From NCBI RefSeq assembly GCF_001921745.1, contig NZ_MRYA01000007.1, positions 1 through 64,000 of the forward strand: a DNA stretch of 64,000 bases, given 5' to 3'. This DNA is from Psychrobacter sp. Cmf 22.2 (GTDB lineage Bacteria > Pseudomonadota > Gammaproteobacteria > Pseudomonadales > Moraxellaceae). Shown here piece by piece: positions 8,821 through 18,407 of the stretch. The notes under the pieces were generated by a model. It had not been told where the DNA came from. It saw nothing but the letters and a program-made list of their open reading frames with translations, and searched no databases. The stretch's first letter is position 1, and each line of letters begins with the position of its first letter. The position numbers and the translations under genes were made by a program.

Positions 8821-9522
8821 ATGTCACAACAGACCCCGCAAGATTATATGAACCAGTTCAACGAAAATGCAAAGAAAATGTTCGAGCCTTGGACAAAGCT
8901 AAACCAATCATTCGATACAAGGAGTAATGATATGTCACAGCAGACCCCGCAAGATTATGTCAATCAGTTCAATGAAAGTGCACAGAAAATGTTTGAGCCT
9001 TGGACCAAGCTTAACCAAGCTTTTTTAAAAAATGCTGAAATGATGACTGAGTTTTCACTTAGCACTATTAAGACCTACGCAGAAATGGGTCTAGAGAATA
9101 TGCGTCAAGTTTCTGAAATAGATTCTCCAGAATCTGCCAAAGACTTTAGCAGTAAGCAAGCAGAGATGCTTAATACCATCAGTCAAAAAATGCTGTCAGA
9201 TGCTCAGCGCATGACAGAGCTTGGCAGTAATATGCATGATGACGTTATGAAAGTCCTAAGTGAAGTTCAGGGTCAGACCAGTGAGCAGATGCAAGAGAAC
9301 ATGCAAAAAACTGCTAGTCAGGCTACAAAGACAGGCCAAGAGTATGCGGCAAACATGAATAAGATGGCTGAACAGTTTACTGAGCAAGCCACAAAAGCTG
9401 CAAAAACTGCTACTGGCGCAAATGCTAAATCAGACGCCAAAGCTGATACAAATACAAACTCCAATACTAAGACAAATGCAAAGACTGGTAACAGCAGTAC
9501 TGGTAAATCAACAAATAAGTAA
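8821..9522 (+). CDS. phaP: Phasin family protein with duplicated N-terminus
   Basis: A 233-residue amphipathic helical protein of the phasin type, which coats PHA granules. The core (about 60-170) is Gln/Met-rich helix with FSLSTIKTYAEMG typical of phasins, and the tail is a low-complexity Ala/Lys/Thr/Asn region. Residues 1-37 are repeated almost exactly at 38-74 (MSQQTPQDY, NQFNE, KMFEPWTKLNQ). The 111-base repeat includes the upstream ribosome-binding site: ACAAGGAG at 8917-8924 precedes a second in-frame ATG at 8932. Two products, 233 and 196 residues, may be made. It lies between phaB and phaC. Confidence 0.82.
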   Translation: MSQQTPQDYMNQFNENAKKMFEPWTKLNQSFDTRSNDMSQQTPQDYVNQFNESAQKMFEPWTKLNQAFLKNAEMMTEFSLSTIKTYAEMGLENMRQVSEIDSPESAKDFSSKQAEMLNTISQKMLSDAQRMTELGSNMHDDVMKVLSEVQGQTSEQMQENMQKTASQATKTGQEYAANMNKMAEQFTEQATKAAKTATGANAKSDAKADTNTNSNTKTNAKTGNSSTGKSTNK

Positions 9523-9594
9523 TTGTAATTACTGATAAATTTAAACATCTTATTGGTTGTTATTGATAAGATATCATGTAATTATTAAACATAA

Positions 9595-9630
9595 AAGGTG
9601 GGTTAGAGAACTCTATCCCATCTTTTTTCT
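9595..9630 (+). terminator. Hairpin terminator between phasin gene and phaC
   Basis: GGTGGGTTAGAG and CTCTATCCCATC form a stem with G-T and one mismatched pair around AA, followed by TTTTTT. It suggests partial termination after phaB-phaP, with phaC also driven from its own promoter. Confidence 0.7.
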
Positions 9631-9763
9631 ATTGTACTAGCTGTGTTAAGTCAGTGTGCTTGTATTTTCGTACAAACTAGATATATTTTATAACTATATA
9701 TTATTTAAAGCCAAATGTTGCTTAAAACCAGTATCGTTCATAGATAGGAAAATAGGTAGAGAT

Positions 9764-11914
9764 ATGGATAATCGTAAGTCCGATAAGGATCATCAGCAGT
9801 CCGATGACAAAGCAAGTAAGTCATCGCACGAGTCGAATACACAAGACAGTCGAAATAATCAAAATAACCAAGACAGCACTAGTAGTGCCTTTAATTTTAG
9901 TAGCTTTGGCCAACAATACTTAGATCAGTTGAACCAAGTGAATCAACTCAATCAATCTTTATTTGATCAGTCTAATCAAGCTTCAAACCCATTTGAAGCC
10001 AACATGAAGCTGTGGCAAAATTCAATCAATAATTTTGGCAATTTTATGATGCCAGATGCCACTGGAAACGTTAATTCGCAAAAGTCAGACTCACGGCAAG
10101 ATGATAAAAATAAGAACCAACAGAGCGCTGATAAAGACATGGGAGATCTTAACGAGTTGTCCCAAAAGTTTTTTAGCGAAACGTTAAAACGAGTCGGCCA
10201 AGATGACAATATAAGCCAATCTTTGATGCTCAATATGATAGATGGATGGCAGAAGTTTAGCACAGGCGTAGCAGACAAAAGCCCTACTGCATTAATCGAA
10301 CAACAGATGAATCTGTGGAAACAACAGTTCCAGCTGTATCAAAACACCCTGATGAAGGGGTCAGAAGACCAAACACAACCTCTTGTTACCCCAGAAAAAG
10401 GCGATAAACGCTTTACAGACGAAGAATGGACCAACAATCCTATTTTTGACTTTTTAAAACAAAGCTATCTGCTAACCGCTAATGGCATGATGGATACCAT
10501 TGATAATACTGAAGGTGTTGATGAAAAAACTCGCCAGCGCTTATCATTTTTTACTCGTCAATGGTTAAATGCAGTGGCGCCAAGTAACTTCTTATGGAGT
10601 AATCCTGAAATACTGCGCTTGACCATGGAGTCAAAGGGGCAGAATCTAGTAAGAGGACTCAAGCAGCTAACAGAAGATATGGAAAAAAGCTCCAAAATGC
10701 TGAGCATTCGTATGACGGACCACGATGCCTTCAAACTTGGTGAAAACATCGCTACGACAGCAGGTAAGGTGGTGTTTCGTAACCGATTGTTTGAGTTGAT
10801 ACAATACAATCCAACGACAGCTAAAGTTCATAAACGTCCTTTATTGATTGTACCGCCATGGATTAATAAATTTTATATCATGGACCTAAAAGAGAAAAAC
10901 TCATACATTCGTTGGGCGCTCAATGAAGGCCATAGTGTATTTGTGATGTCGTGGGCCAATCCAACGCGGGCTTATAAAGACGTCGATATGAAAGACTATA
11001 TGCACGAAGGGTTGCTGACTGCTTTAGATGTCATTAAGGAGGTTACTGGTGAGTCAGCTGCCAATGTCATCGGTTATTGCATCGGTGGTATGTTGCTGGC
11101 ATTGACTTTATCTTGGTTAACTGAAAATAAGCAGGCAGATCGTATAGCCAGTGCAACTTTTTGGGCTACGATATTTGACTTTAGCGATCCTGGAGACTTA
11201 GGCGTATTTATTGATGAACGTACGGTGAGTGCGCTTGAACAAGAAGGAGAGCAGCAAGGGGTATTTGACGGACGTCTGATGGGTGCCGCCTTTAGTCTGT
11301 TACGTGAAAATAGCCTTTATTGGAATTATTATGTGCAAAATTACCTAAAAGGGGAGCGTCCAATTCCTTTTGATCTCTTATATTGGAACTCTGATGCCAC
11401 CAACGTGACGGCCGCATTGCACAGCTTTGTACTACGCGAGCTTTATCTGGCTAATAGGATGATTAAAAAAGGCGAACTAGAATATGACGGTGTGAAGATT
11501 GATTTGTCAAAAGTGACTACCCCAACCTATGTCGTGGCGACATTGCAAGATCATATCGCCAAATGGAAAGGAAGCTATGCGTCTACACAAGTGCTGGGCG
11601 GTGATGTGACCTTTGTACTCGGTGAGTCAGGACATATCGCTGGTATTATCAACCCACCAACAGGCAAATATGGCTTCTACACCCATAAAGATTATGTCGC
11701 CGATCCTGATGAATGGTATGCCAAAGCAGAAAAGCACGATAAGAGCTGGTGGCTGCATTGGGGAGAATGGATCGACAAGCACAGCGCAGGCGAAGTAGAC
11801 AGCAGGCAACCAGGTGTACAGCACACAGGTAAAGAATGGCAGGTACTATCTGACGCACCAGGAGAGTATGTACACGTTAGGGCGGATGAGGCTTTACGAT
11901 CTACTAATTCCTAA
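9764..11914 (+). CDS. phaC: Class I poly(3-hydroxyalkanoate) synthase
   Basis: 716 residues from the ATG at 9764, preceded by AGGAAAATAGGTAGAG; an in-frame ATG 108 bases upstream gives a non-conserved leader and was rejected. PhaC polymerises (R)-3-hydroxyacyl-CoA into PHA at the granule surface. The lipase-like box GYCIGG holds the nucleophile C439; D596 (LQDH) and H624 (GESGHIAG) complete the triad with spacing close to that of the Cupriavidus enzyme. The first roughly 120 residues are low-complexity Gln/Asn/Ser/Asp-rich, so the protein is longer than the usual class I enzyme of about 590 residues. No PhaE or PhaR partner is nearby, consistent with class I. Confidence 0.93.
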   Translation: MDNRKSDKDHQQSDDKASKSSHESNTQDSRNNQNNQDSTSSAFNFSSFGQQYLDQLNQVNQLNQSLFDQSNQASNPFEANMKLWQNSINNFGNFMMPDATGNVNSQKSDSRQDDKNKNQQSADKDMGDLNELSQKFFSETLKRVGQDDNISQSLMLNMIDGWQKFSTGVADKSPTALIEQQMNLWKQQFQLYQNTLMKGSEDQTQPLVTPEKGDKRFTDEEWTNNPIFDFLKQSYLLTANGMMDTIDNTEGVDEKTRQRLSFFTRQWLNAVAPSNFLWSNPEILRLTMESKGQNLVRGLKQLTEDMEKSSKMLSIRMTDHDAFKLGENIATTAGKVVFRNRLFELIQYNPTTAKVHKRPLLIVPPWINKFYIMDLKEKNSYIRWALNEGHSVFVMSWANPTRAYKDVDMKDYMHEGLLTALDVIKEVTGESAANVIGYCIGGMLLALTLSWLTENKQADRIASATFWATIFDFSDPGDLGVFIDERTVSALEQEGEQQGVFDGRLMGAAFSLLRENSLYWNYYVQNYLKGERPIPFDLLYWNSDATNVTAALHSFVLRELYLANRMIKKGELEYDGVKIDLSKVTTPTYVVATLQDHIAKWKGSYASTQVLGGDVTFVLGESGHIAGIINPPTGKYGFYTHKDYVADPDEWYAKAEKHDKSWWLHWGEWIDKHSAGEVDSRQPGVQHTGKEWQVLSDAPGEYVHVRADEALRSTNS

Positions 11915-11998
11915 TCAATGTAAGCCTAAGCCTTATCCAATCAACAATGGTGGCAGTATATAAAAAACATTAACGTTAACTCAAAATTGGAACCACCT

Positions 11999-14524
11999 AT
12001 GTCAGACATTATCGAAGAAAATATTGAAAATCCAGACAAAGCCGAAGTATGGTTAAGTCGTAGTAATCCCCATCATAGAGCCACAGGTTTGTTACCAAAC
12101 TTTAAGGAGATGGTAAACCATCAGTTTTACAAAAATGAAAGTACTATAGACGAGCTCAACCTACAAAATATTTATAGGACAGATAGCGCTGGTTTGTTAA
12201 TAGAGATTACTTGTAAGCATCTACAACAAAATCATCAACGAATCCAAGAAAGCATACAGACACTGAATCAAGACAAAAATGCCATTATAAAAAGTTGGCA
12301 AAAAACGTCTAACCCAAAAAGACTATGGCAAGAATGGTTAAGCTACAGCACAGATAGTAGTAAACGATTTTTACAAACAGTCGACGTACTCAAGGAGCGC
12401 GGCGATATTTTTCTTGAGCATGAGCTGGCTGGCTGCCCGCCAGTCTTAGATTATGATTATCAAGTGATCATGGATGCAAGTAAGTTTGAACGTCCGTGCA
12501 ACTATGTCTTACTAAGAATAGAGCCACCTGAAGGGATTGTCACCAATGATAATGAACGCCCTTATATCATTATTGATCCTAGAGCTGGGCATGGGGCAGG
12601 TATCGGCGGCTTTAAACATGAAAGTCAAGTCGGTGTCGCCCTTAGCCAAGGCCACCCTGTATATTTTGTGGCGTTTAAGCGTCTTCCAGAGCCAACGCAA
12701 ACCATTGCCGATATTACTTACGCCGAAGGAAAGTTCGTCCGTGAAGTTGAAAAAAGACACCCAAATGCAGAAGAACCAGTAATCATTGGTAACTGTCAGG
12801 GTGGATGGGCGGCGCTCATCTTGGCCGCGACCAATCCAGACATTACTGGTCCTATCGTCTTAAACGGTGCGCCTATCTCAGCTTGGAGCGGAGAGGTTGG
12901 GGTCAACCCAATGCGTTACAAAGCAGGCGTCAACGGTGGCACTTGGCTATCCATGCTTAGTGCTGATATAAATAATGGCGTGTTTGATGGGGCAGCATTG
13001 GTCGACAATTTTGAGAAAATGACCCCTTATCGAAACTATGTAGGAAAATACTACGATCTGTACAAAAACCCAGAGGCGAACCGTCAGCGCTTTCTTGATT
13101 TTGAGCGTTGGTGGGGTGGTTTTTTCTTAATGAACGACAAAGAGATTCAGTGGATTGTAGAAAATATCTTTGTTGGTAATCGCCTTGCTCGCAATACCGC
13201 ACAGTTAGAAAAAGGCACAAATATTGACCTGCGTAATGTCAAAGCACCGATTATCGCTTTTGCCTCGCATGGTGACGATATTACTCCTCCTCCTCAGGCA
13301 TTATCGTGGATTCTAGATGCTTATAGTGATGAGCGAGATGTCGAGGTTTGCGGTCAACGTATCATCTATATGATTCATGAGCAAGTAGGCCATTTAGGTA
13401 TCTTTGTAAGCTCCAAAATAGCCAATCATGAGCATACAGGTATTGCCTCAATCATGGATATGATTGAAGTTTTACCGCCTGGACTCTATGAGTTAGATAT
13501 TGACCGTATCGAGGGATCGGGGCAAGAAAAAACCTTTACCGTTGATCTAAAGCGTCGTACTTTTAAAGATTTAAGTCAAGCGCTAGGAGACGACCGAACC
13601 GATGAAGAGTTGTTTAAGGCAGTACATCGGTATTCTATGACTCAGACTCAAGCTTATGAGCATAATTTGCGTCCATTAGTAAAGGCTATGAGTAATGAGA
13701 CTTCTGCTCAGTTTCTTCGTACTATGCATCCAATGAGACTTCAAAGAAGCATATGGAGTAGTAGAAACCCACTAGCAGTAGCTACTTGTCATTTGAGTAA
13801 AGCAATGGCTGGTACAACTGATAACCAGCAGAGCGAAGACTTCGTCCCTGCAAAAAAAGCCAAAAAAACGCACCATTCTTCTGATAGTTATGCCAGAGTG
13901 AAACTGCCAGCCATCGAATCTATGCAGCAGGACAACCTTTTCTTGCAAGTAGAGCAAATGTTTATGGATAGTGTCAGAGTGACGCTAGACTTTTGGCGAG
14001 ATTGGCAAGGTAGGTACACAGAGAGTGTGTTTTTTGGAATTTGGTCCATGCCTTGGTTTCGCGAATACGGAAAATCTGTAGGCTCACGTCGTCTTTTGAA
14101 CAAAGATGAATTGCATGAATTACCAAAGGTAGAGGAGGCGCTGACCAAAATCGCAGAAGGCGACTTTAATGAAGCTGTCGTGCGCATGATGATCTTATGC
14201 AATATTGTCGCTGATAATAACATAGACCGTGACCAGCTGATGCGTTTGACCGAAGTGCTTACTGAGCAAAAACCATTTACTCAGTTATCGCACGCTGATT
14301 TGGCGGCTATGATACATACTCAGACGCTTATCGTTCGTTTTGCTGAAGATGCTTCTATCAAATCATTAAGCACCCTAATAAAAGCAAAGTCAAAGCGCAT
14401 CGAGGCCTTTAAGTTGGTTTGCTATGTGGTTGGTAATAAGTTAGAGGACAAGAACTTTGAAACGGTAACAATGATGAGAGATATTAAAGCGGTGTTAAAT
14501 CTGACGGACGCTGATATTAAGTAA
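11999..14524 (+). CDS. DUF3141 alpha/beta-hydrolase, PHA-synthase-like
   Basis: About 841 residues from the ATG at 11999; an in-frame TTG 12 bases upstream is less likely. The protein resembles the DUF3141 family, which is distantly related to PHA synthases. It has the elbow GNCQGGWAA with C266 as probable nucleophile, a DDITPPPQALSW segment typical of the acid-residue region, and HEQVGHLGIFVSSKIANHEH for the histidine region. The C-terminal 300 residues are helical and conserved in the family but of unknown role. The gene follows phaC by about 85 bases on the same strand and may act in PHA or short-chain acyl metabolism; its reaction is not known. Confidence 0.8.
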   Translation: MSDIIEENIENPDKAEVWLSRSNPHHRATGLLPNFKEMVNHQFYKNESTIDELNLQNIYRTDSAGLLIEITCKHLQQNHQRIQESIQTLNQDKNAIIKSWQKTSNPKRLWQEWLSYSTDSSKRFLQTVDVLKERGDIFLEHELAGCPPVLDYDYQVIMDASKFERPCNYVLLRIEPPEGIVTNDNERPYIIIDPRAGHGAGIGGFKHESQVGVALSQGHPVYFVAFKRLPEPTQTIADITYAEGKFVREVEKRHPNAEEPVIIGNCQGGWAALILAATNPDITGPIVLNGAPISAWSGEVGVNPMRYKAGVNGGTWLSMLSADINNGVFDGAALVDNFEKMTPYRNYVGKYYDLYKNPEANRQRFLDFERWWGGFFLMNDKEIQWIVENIFVGNRLARNTAQLEKGTNIDLRNVKAPIIAFASHGDDITPPPQALSWILDAYSDERDVEVCGQRIIYMIHEQVGHLGIFVSSKIANHEHTGIASIMDMIEVLPPGLYELDIDRIEGSGQEKTFTVDLKRRTFKDLSQALGDDRTDEELFKAVHRYSMTQTQAYEHNLRPLVKAMSNETSAQFLRTMHPMRLQRSIWSSRNPLAVATCHLSKAMAGTTDNQQSEDFVPAKKAKKTHHSSDSYARVKLPAIESMQQDNLFLQVEQMFMDSVRVTLDFWRDWQGRYTESVFFGIWSMPWFREYGKSVGSRRLLNKDELHELPKVEEALTKIAEGDFNEAVVRMMILCNIVADNNIDRDQLMRLTEVLTEQKPFTQLSHADLAAMIHTQTLIVRFAEDASIKSLSTLIKAKSKRIEAFKLVCYVVGNKLEDKNFETVTMMRDIKAVLNLTDADIK

Positions 14525-14540
14525 TGATTTAGATAAAAGT

Positions 14541-14581
14541 GAAAGCCTCAAGTATTGGTTTACTTGGGGTTTTCGTTTTTT
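14541..14581 (+). terminator. Terminator of the PHA operon
   Basis: GAAAGCCTCAAGTA pairs, with G-T and mismatched positions, to TACTTGGGGTTTTC and is followed by a T run. Confidence 0.75.
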
Positions 14582-14600
14582 AAGCGTTTAGATGCCATAC

Positions 14601-14625
14601 AAAAAAGGCAGGACTTAATCCCGCC
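14601..14625 (-). terminator. Terminator of the esterase gene
   Basis: Read on the minus strand, GGCGGGA, loop TTAAG, TCCTGCC and then TTTTTT. It lies just past the stop of the minus-strand esterase, back to back with the PHA terminator. Confidence 0.75.
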
Positions 14626-14653
14626 CTTAATCGCTAATCTACAGTAGTAATCG

Positions 14654-15700
14654 TTATTTTGTAAAATGATCTTTTAGAAAATTTGCGGTCTCAGTGATTG
14701 CTGCTGTGGTCGCTGGTGTCTGGGCATAAGGGTTGAGCATGACAAAGTCGTGCGTCGTAAAATTATAACGTGTGCCTTGCGTTTTGACTCCTGCTAGCGT
14801 TAGTTTAGACGCAAATGCTTCTCCTTCGTCACGTAGTACATCGTTAGCATCCGTGATAACAAGTGCTGGTGGCAAGTTTGCAAGTGTCTTTTGATCGTAG
14901 TTCAGTGGCGATACTCTAGGGTTTGTGCTATCAACACCTTTGGGCAAATAGGCATCCCAAAACCACTGCATACTTGCTTTACTGAGCCATGGACCATCTT
15001 TAAACAACGAGTAAGACTCGCTAGTCAAGTCTGCGGTTGTGACAGGATAGAACATAACCATTGAATCAAGCGGCAGACCTTCAGCTTTGGCGCGTACGGC
15101 ATTGACCGCCACCATTTGACCGCCTACCGAGTCACCTGCTATAGCCAACTGATTGCTATCAATACCGAACTTAGCCGCATTTTCTGACACATATTTGAGT
15201 ACAGCATAAGTCTGATTGAGCTGCACAGGGTGTTTCTTCTCAGGTGCAGGACTGTATTCGACAAAGACCATCACTGCATTCGTTTGAGTTGCCAAATCAC
15301 GCATGAGTCTTTCGTGAGTCGTAAAATTACCCAAAACCCAGCCACCGCCGTGGAAGTAGACCACGCCTGGTAGCATTGTGTCTTTCGTACCTTTAGGGCG
15401 CACAGTATAGACCTTAAACTTATCCCCGCGACCAACTTGGAAAGTAACTTGTTGGACATCTGCTGGTGGCATGGCCGTGACGCCCTTGGTTTGGGTATCA
15501 ATCAAGACTTGACGCGCCTCTTCGTAAGGCAGCTGATTAATGGGAGTCGATCCCTTTAAGCTGTCGATAAATTGTTGCGTGGTCTTTTCTAAAACAACAA
15601 GTGGAATATCCGTATTAGGAGCTGAGATATCTTGACCAAAACTTAAAGTAGGCACTGCAAGAATAGCAAGGCTGGTTGCAAGCGTATGCAAGATCTTCAT
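14654..15700 (-). CDS. Secreted alpha/beta-hydrolase esterase (hormone-sensitive-lipase family)
   Basis: A 348-residue esterase/lipase. A signal peptide is visible (positive start, then LATSLAILAVPTLSFG, probable cleavage near residue 22), so a periplasmic or exported enzyme is likely. The oxyanion motif HGGG is at 117-120, the nucleophile S191 sits in GDSVGG, and an Asp in ITDANDVLRDEG and His in TTHDFVM complete the triad. This is the pattern of bacterial HSL-type carboxylesterases. The substrate cannot be told. It is a single gene convergent with the PHA operon. Confidence 0.87.
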   Translation of the reverse strand: MKILHTLATSLAILAVPTLSFGQDISAPNTDIPLVVLEKTTQQFIDSLKGSTPINQLPYEEARQVLIDTQTKGVTAMPPADVQQVTFQVGRGDKFKVYTVRPKGTKDTMLPGVVYFHGGGWVLGNFTTHERLMRDLATQTNAVMVFVEYSPAPEKKHPVQLNQTYAVLKYVSENAAKFGIDSNQLAIAGDSVGGQMVAVNAVRAKAEGLPLDSMVMFYPVTTADLTSESYSLFKDGPWLSKASMQWFWDAYLPKGVDSTNPRVSPLNYDQKTLANLPPALVITDANDVLRDEGEAFASKLTLAGVKTQGTRYNFTTHDFVMLNPYAQTPATTAAITETANFLKDHFTK

Positions 15701-16186
15701 ATAAATTCCTTTTATTGAATGATACTATAAGATAAATGGTATAAATAGTCATTCAGTCCCAAACGCAAGAATAGTGATTTAATCCAAAATATTAGACGTA
15801 AGGACATCAAATTATTCACTTTTCGACCTTACCATAGTGTTACAAAGTTGTTTTTATAAATTTGTAATAGCGATATAACTATGTGCTGTCTGTTCTTGTG
15901 GCCGTACTACTTTGGAATAAATAAGTTTCGCTAAATTTGTTCACGTGTTTAATCAATTCAGAGCAAAAGCGTTATAATGCTTATTCATCTTAAAAATCAC
16001 ACAATGCTACTAGGAGCGTTTTTGTTGCTTTGTCATGCTTATAGTCAAGCACACTAGATAGTTTCATATTAGTAGCCTGTGATAATCAACACAGTGATTT
16101 TATCCTGTACTCTTGTCTTCTATTAAAATGATGTGATATTGATTACAGATACGAATAAAATAACGCTATAACAAAATGGACAAAAT
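15701..16186. other. Divergent intergenic region, esterase / desulfhydrase
   Basis: About 490 bases between two divergent genes, expected to hold both promoters. A TATAAT at about 15972 is a possible -10 for the plus-strand gene but has no good -35. No gene or strong repeat is seen. Confidence 0.4.
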
Positions 16187-17188
16187 ATGGAATATAACCA
16201 CATAGCGAGAGAGTCGTTAGGCTTCTTCCCGACACCACTAATTGAGCTCAAAGGATTAAGTAAAGCGCTTGATGGACCCAAGATTTTTATGAAAAGAGAT
16301 GACAATACAGGTCTGGCATTGGGTGGTAACAAAACCCGTAAGCTTGAGTTTATCATCGGTGATGCGCTTGCCAAAGGTGCTGATACAATCATTACTGCAG
16401 GTGCGGCCCAATCAAACCATTGTCGCCAGACAGCCGCTGCGGCTGCAAGCTTGGGTCTTGAATGTCATTTAGTATTGGGCGGAGAAGAGCCTGAGCAAGT
16501 CAGTGGCAATCTGTTGCTAGATAAAATATTCGGTTGTCATATTCATTGGGCAGGTGTTAACCGTAAAGGTGAAGACATCCCCAAAATCGTTGAGCAATTA
16601 ACTAAAGCAGGTAAAAATGTCTATGTGGTGCCTTATGGCGGCTCAAGCGAGCTAGGTGCTTTAGCATTTGTAGAAGCCTTTAAAGAGCTAGAATCGCAAC
16701 GTGAAAGCATAAACGAAACATTTACTCATATCGTCTTTGCGTCTAGCTCTGGAGGGACACAAGCAGGATTAATGCTTGGGAACAAGATTTTCAACTCACC
16801 CTATCAGATTGTCGGCATCAATATTGATAAGGGCGAAACCGATAAAGTGCCTTTTGATCAATATACTGTCGCACTTGCTAACAGTACAGCAAAACTCATC
16901 AACGCAGATTACAAATTTTCAGAGTCCGATTTGATGCTTAATTCTGATTATGTTGGCGAGGGTTATGGTGTGGTTGGCACACTCGAAAATGAAGCCATTG
17001 AGATGACTGCGCAAACAGAAGGAATATTATTAGATCCGGTTTATACGGGTCGTGCGATGGGCGGACTCATAGATATGATTCGTACGGGCCAAATTAAAAA
17101 AACCGATCGTGTTTTATTTTGGCATACGGGCGGTGCACCTGCCTTATTTGCTTATTCAAGCGACTTGGATGTCACTCAAAAACGCTAA
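16187..17188 (+). CDS. dcyD: D-cysteine desulfhydrase family PLP enzyme
   Basis: A 333-residue fold-type II PLP enzyme of the D-cysteine desulfhydrase / ACC deaminase family. K49 in GGNKTRK is the likely PLP lysine, AAQSNHCRQTAAAA is the substrate/PLP loop and SSSGGTQAG the phosphate-binding glycine region. D-cysteine desulfhydrase gives pyruvate, H2S and ammonia; L-cysteate sulfo-lyase (CuyA) is a close relative and cannot be ruled out. A cystine transporter gene lies nearby (18846-20216), which fits sulphur amino-acid use. Length is normal for the family. Confidence 0.82.
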   Translation: MEYNHIARESLGFFPTPLIELKGLSKALDGPKIFMKRDDNTGLALGGNKTRKLEFIIGDALAKGADTIITAGAAQSNHCRQTAAAAASLGLECHLVLGGEEPEQVSGNLLLDKIFGCHIHWAGVNRKGEDIPKIVEQLTKAGKNVYVVPYGGSSELGALAFVEAFKELESQRESINETFTHIVFASSSGGTQAGLMLGNKIFNSPYQIVGINIDKGETDKVPFDQYTVALANSTAKLINADYKFSESDLMLNSDYVGEGYGVVGTLENEAIEMTAQTEGILLDPVYTGRAMGGLIDMIRTGQIKKTDRVLFWHTGGAPALFAYSSDLDVTQKR

Positions 17189-17212
17189 CAAAACTACGTT
17201 TAAAATACTTAA

Positions 17213-17258
17213 AAAAAGGCTATCCAAGATTATGAGAATAATCTTGGATAGCCTTTTT
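17213..17258 (+). terminator. Strong terminator after the desulfhydrase gene
   Basis: A perfect stem of about 21 bases: AAAAGGCTATCCAAGATTAT, loop GAGA, then the reverse complement, ending in TTTTT. It can work on both strands. Confidence 0.92.
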
Positions 17259-17281
17259 AGTATGCGAAAGCTTATCTATTT

Positions 17282-17415
17282 ACTATAATCGATACTAAAT
17301 AAAATGGATACGTTATTAAATAACGCAAAACTGGTATGAATTTTACTTACTTGCTGTAGCTAGCAGACAGAGGCTGCGAAAAATTTATACCAGTCGCCCT
17401 GTATCTTGTTATCGT
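17282..17415. repeat. MITE-like hairpin repeat, copy 1
   Basis: Begins ACTATAATCGATACTAAAT, has an inner inverted pair (ACTGGTATGAATTTTAC and AAATTTATACCAGT) around TGCTGTAGCTAGCAGACAGAGG, and ends near GTATCTTGTTATCG. The same design occurs at about 51378, 59428 and 60759, with a single end at 62313. It lies downstream of the convergent gene pair. Confidence 0.7.
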
Positions 17416-17426
17416 TACTTTTTTAT

Positions 17427-18407
17427 TTACGATAACTGTTCGCGGTTATGCGGCGTATTAAAGTCAAGATGAGGACCGATAGGTACGATACCAGTTGGGT
17501 TGATGTTGGCGTGACTGGTGTAATAATGTGCCTTAATATGATCCATGTTGACGGTCCCTGCTATACCTGGTACTTGGTATAAGTCTCGCAGGTAACCCCA
17601 AAGGTTAGGGTAATCAACGATACGGCGCAGATTACATTTAAAATGACCCACATAAACGGCATCAAAACGCACAAGTGTGGTAAACAAACGCCAATCGGCC
17701 TCGGTAATGGTATTATCGACCAAATAGCGCTGATCTTTTAAGCGCTTTTCTAATACATCTAACGCATCAAATAGCGCATTCACAGCTTCTTCATAAGCTT
17801 CTTGGGTCGTTGCAAAGCCGGATTTATAAACCCCGTTATTAACAGCAGAATATACAAATGCATTAATCTCATCAATCTCTGCTAACAGCTCTGATGGTAT
17901 AAAGTCACCTGATAACGCACCAACCTCATCAAAGGCTGAATTGAACATACGAATGATTTCGGATGATTCATTACTGACGATAGTGTTGGTTTTTTTGTCC
18001 CATAGGATAGGAACGGTGACGCGTCCTGTATAATCTGATTTTGCCCTAGTGTATATCTCATAAGCGTAGTTAGCGTGCGAGATAGGGTCAGCAATTACCC
18101 CAGCACCTTCTCTAAATGTCCAACCGTGATCACCCGTATAAGGATGGACGACAGATAGTGAAATCATATCTTCCAAACCTTTAAGTTTACGATAAATAAT
18201 CGTGCGATGCGCCCAAGGGCAAGCTAAAGACACATATAAATGATAGCGTTTGGGTTCAGCCTTGAAGCCGCCTACACCTGTTGGTCCTGCGCTACCATCT
18301 TTGGTAACCCAGTTTCTAAAGTCTGACTCTTCGCGTTTAAAATGGCCACCACTAGCGTCGGTATCGTACCATTTGTCTTGCCATTTGCCATCGACTAATA
18401 AGCCCAT
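17427..18407 (-). CDS. yqjG: Glutathionyl-hydroquinone reductase
   Basis: A 326-residue Xi-class glutathione transferase that reduces glutathionyl-hydroquinones to free hydroquinones with glutathione. The active-site motif is ACPWAHR with C63, followed by HPYTGDHGWTF and later VPILWDKKT with SNESSEIIRMFN, all hallmarks of the YqjG/PcpF/ECM4 group. Length matches E. coli YqjG (about 328). The start has AGGAGATCGGT upstream. The tyrosinases in this window would make quinones, so a detoxifying link is possible but is only an idea. Confidence 0.9.
   Translation of the reverse strand: MGLLVDGKWQDKWYDTDASGGHFKREESDFRNWVTKDGSAGPTGVGGFKAEPKRYHLYVSLACPWAHRTIIYRKLKGLEDMISLSVVHPYTGDHGWTFREGAGVIADPISHANYAYEIYTRAKSDYTGRVTVPILWDKKTNTIVSNESSEIIRMFNSAFDEVGALSGDFIPSELLAEIDEINAFVYSAVNNGVYKSGFATTQEAYEEAVNALFDALDVLEKRLKDQRYLVDNTITEADWRLFTTLVRFDAVYVGHFKCNLRRIVDYPNLWGYLRDLYQVPGIAGTVNMDHIKAHYYTSHANINPTGIVPIGPHLDFNTPHNREQLS

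Noticed and set aside
9318..9548. Minus-strand frame opposite the phasin tail
   Set aside because: A by-product of the low-complexity Ala/Lys/Thr coding sequence.
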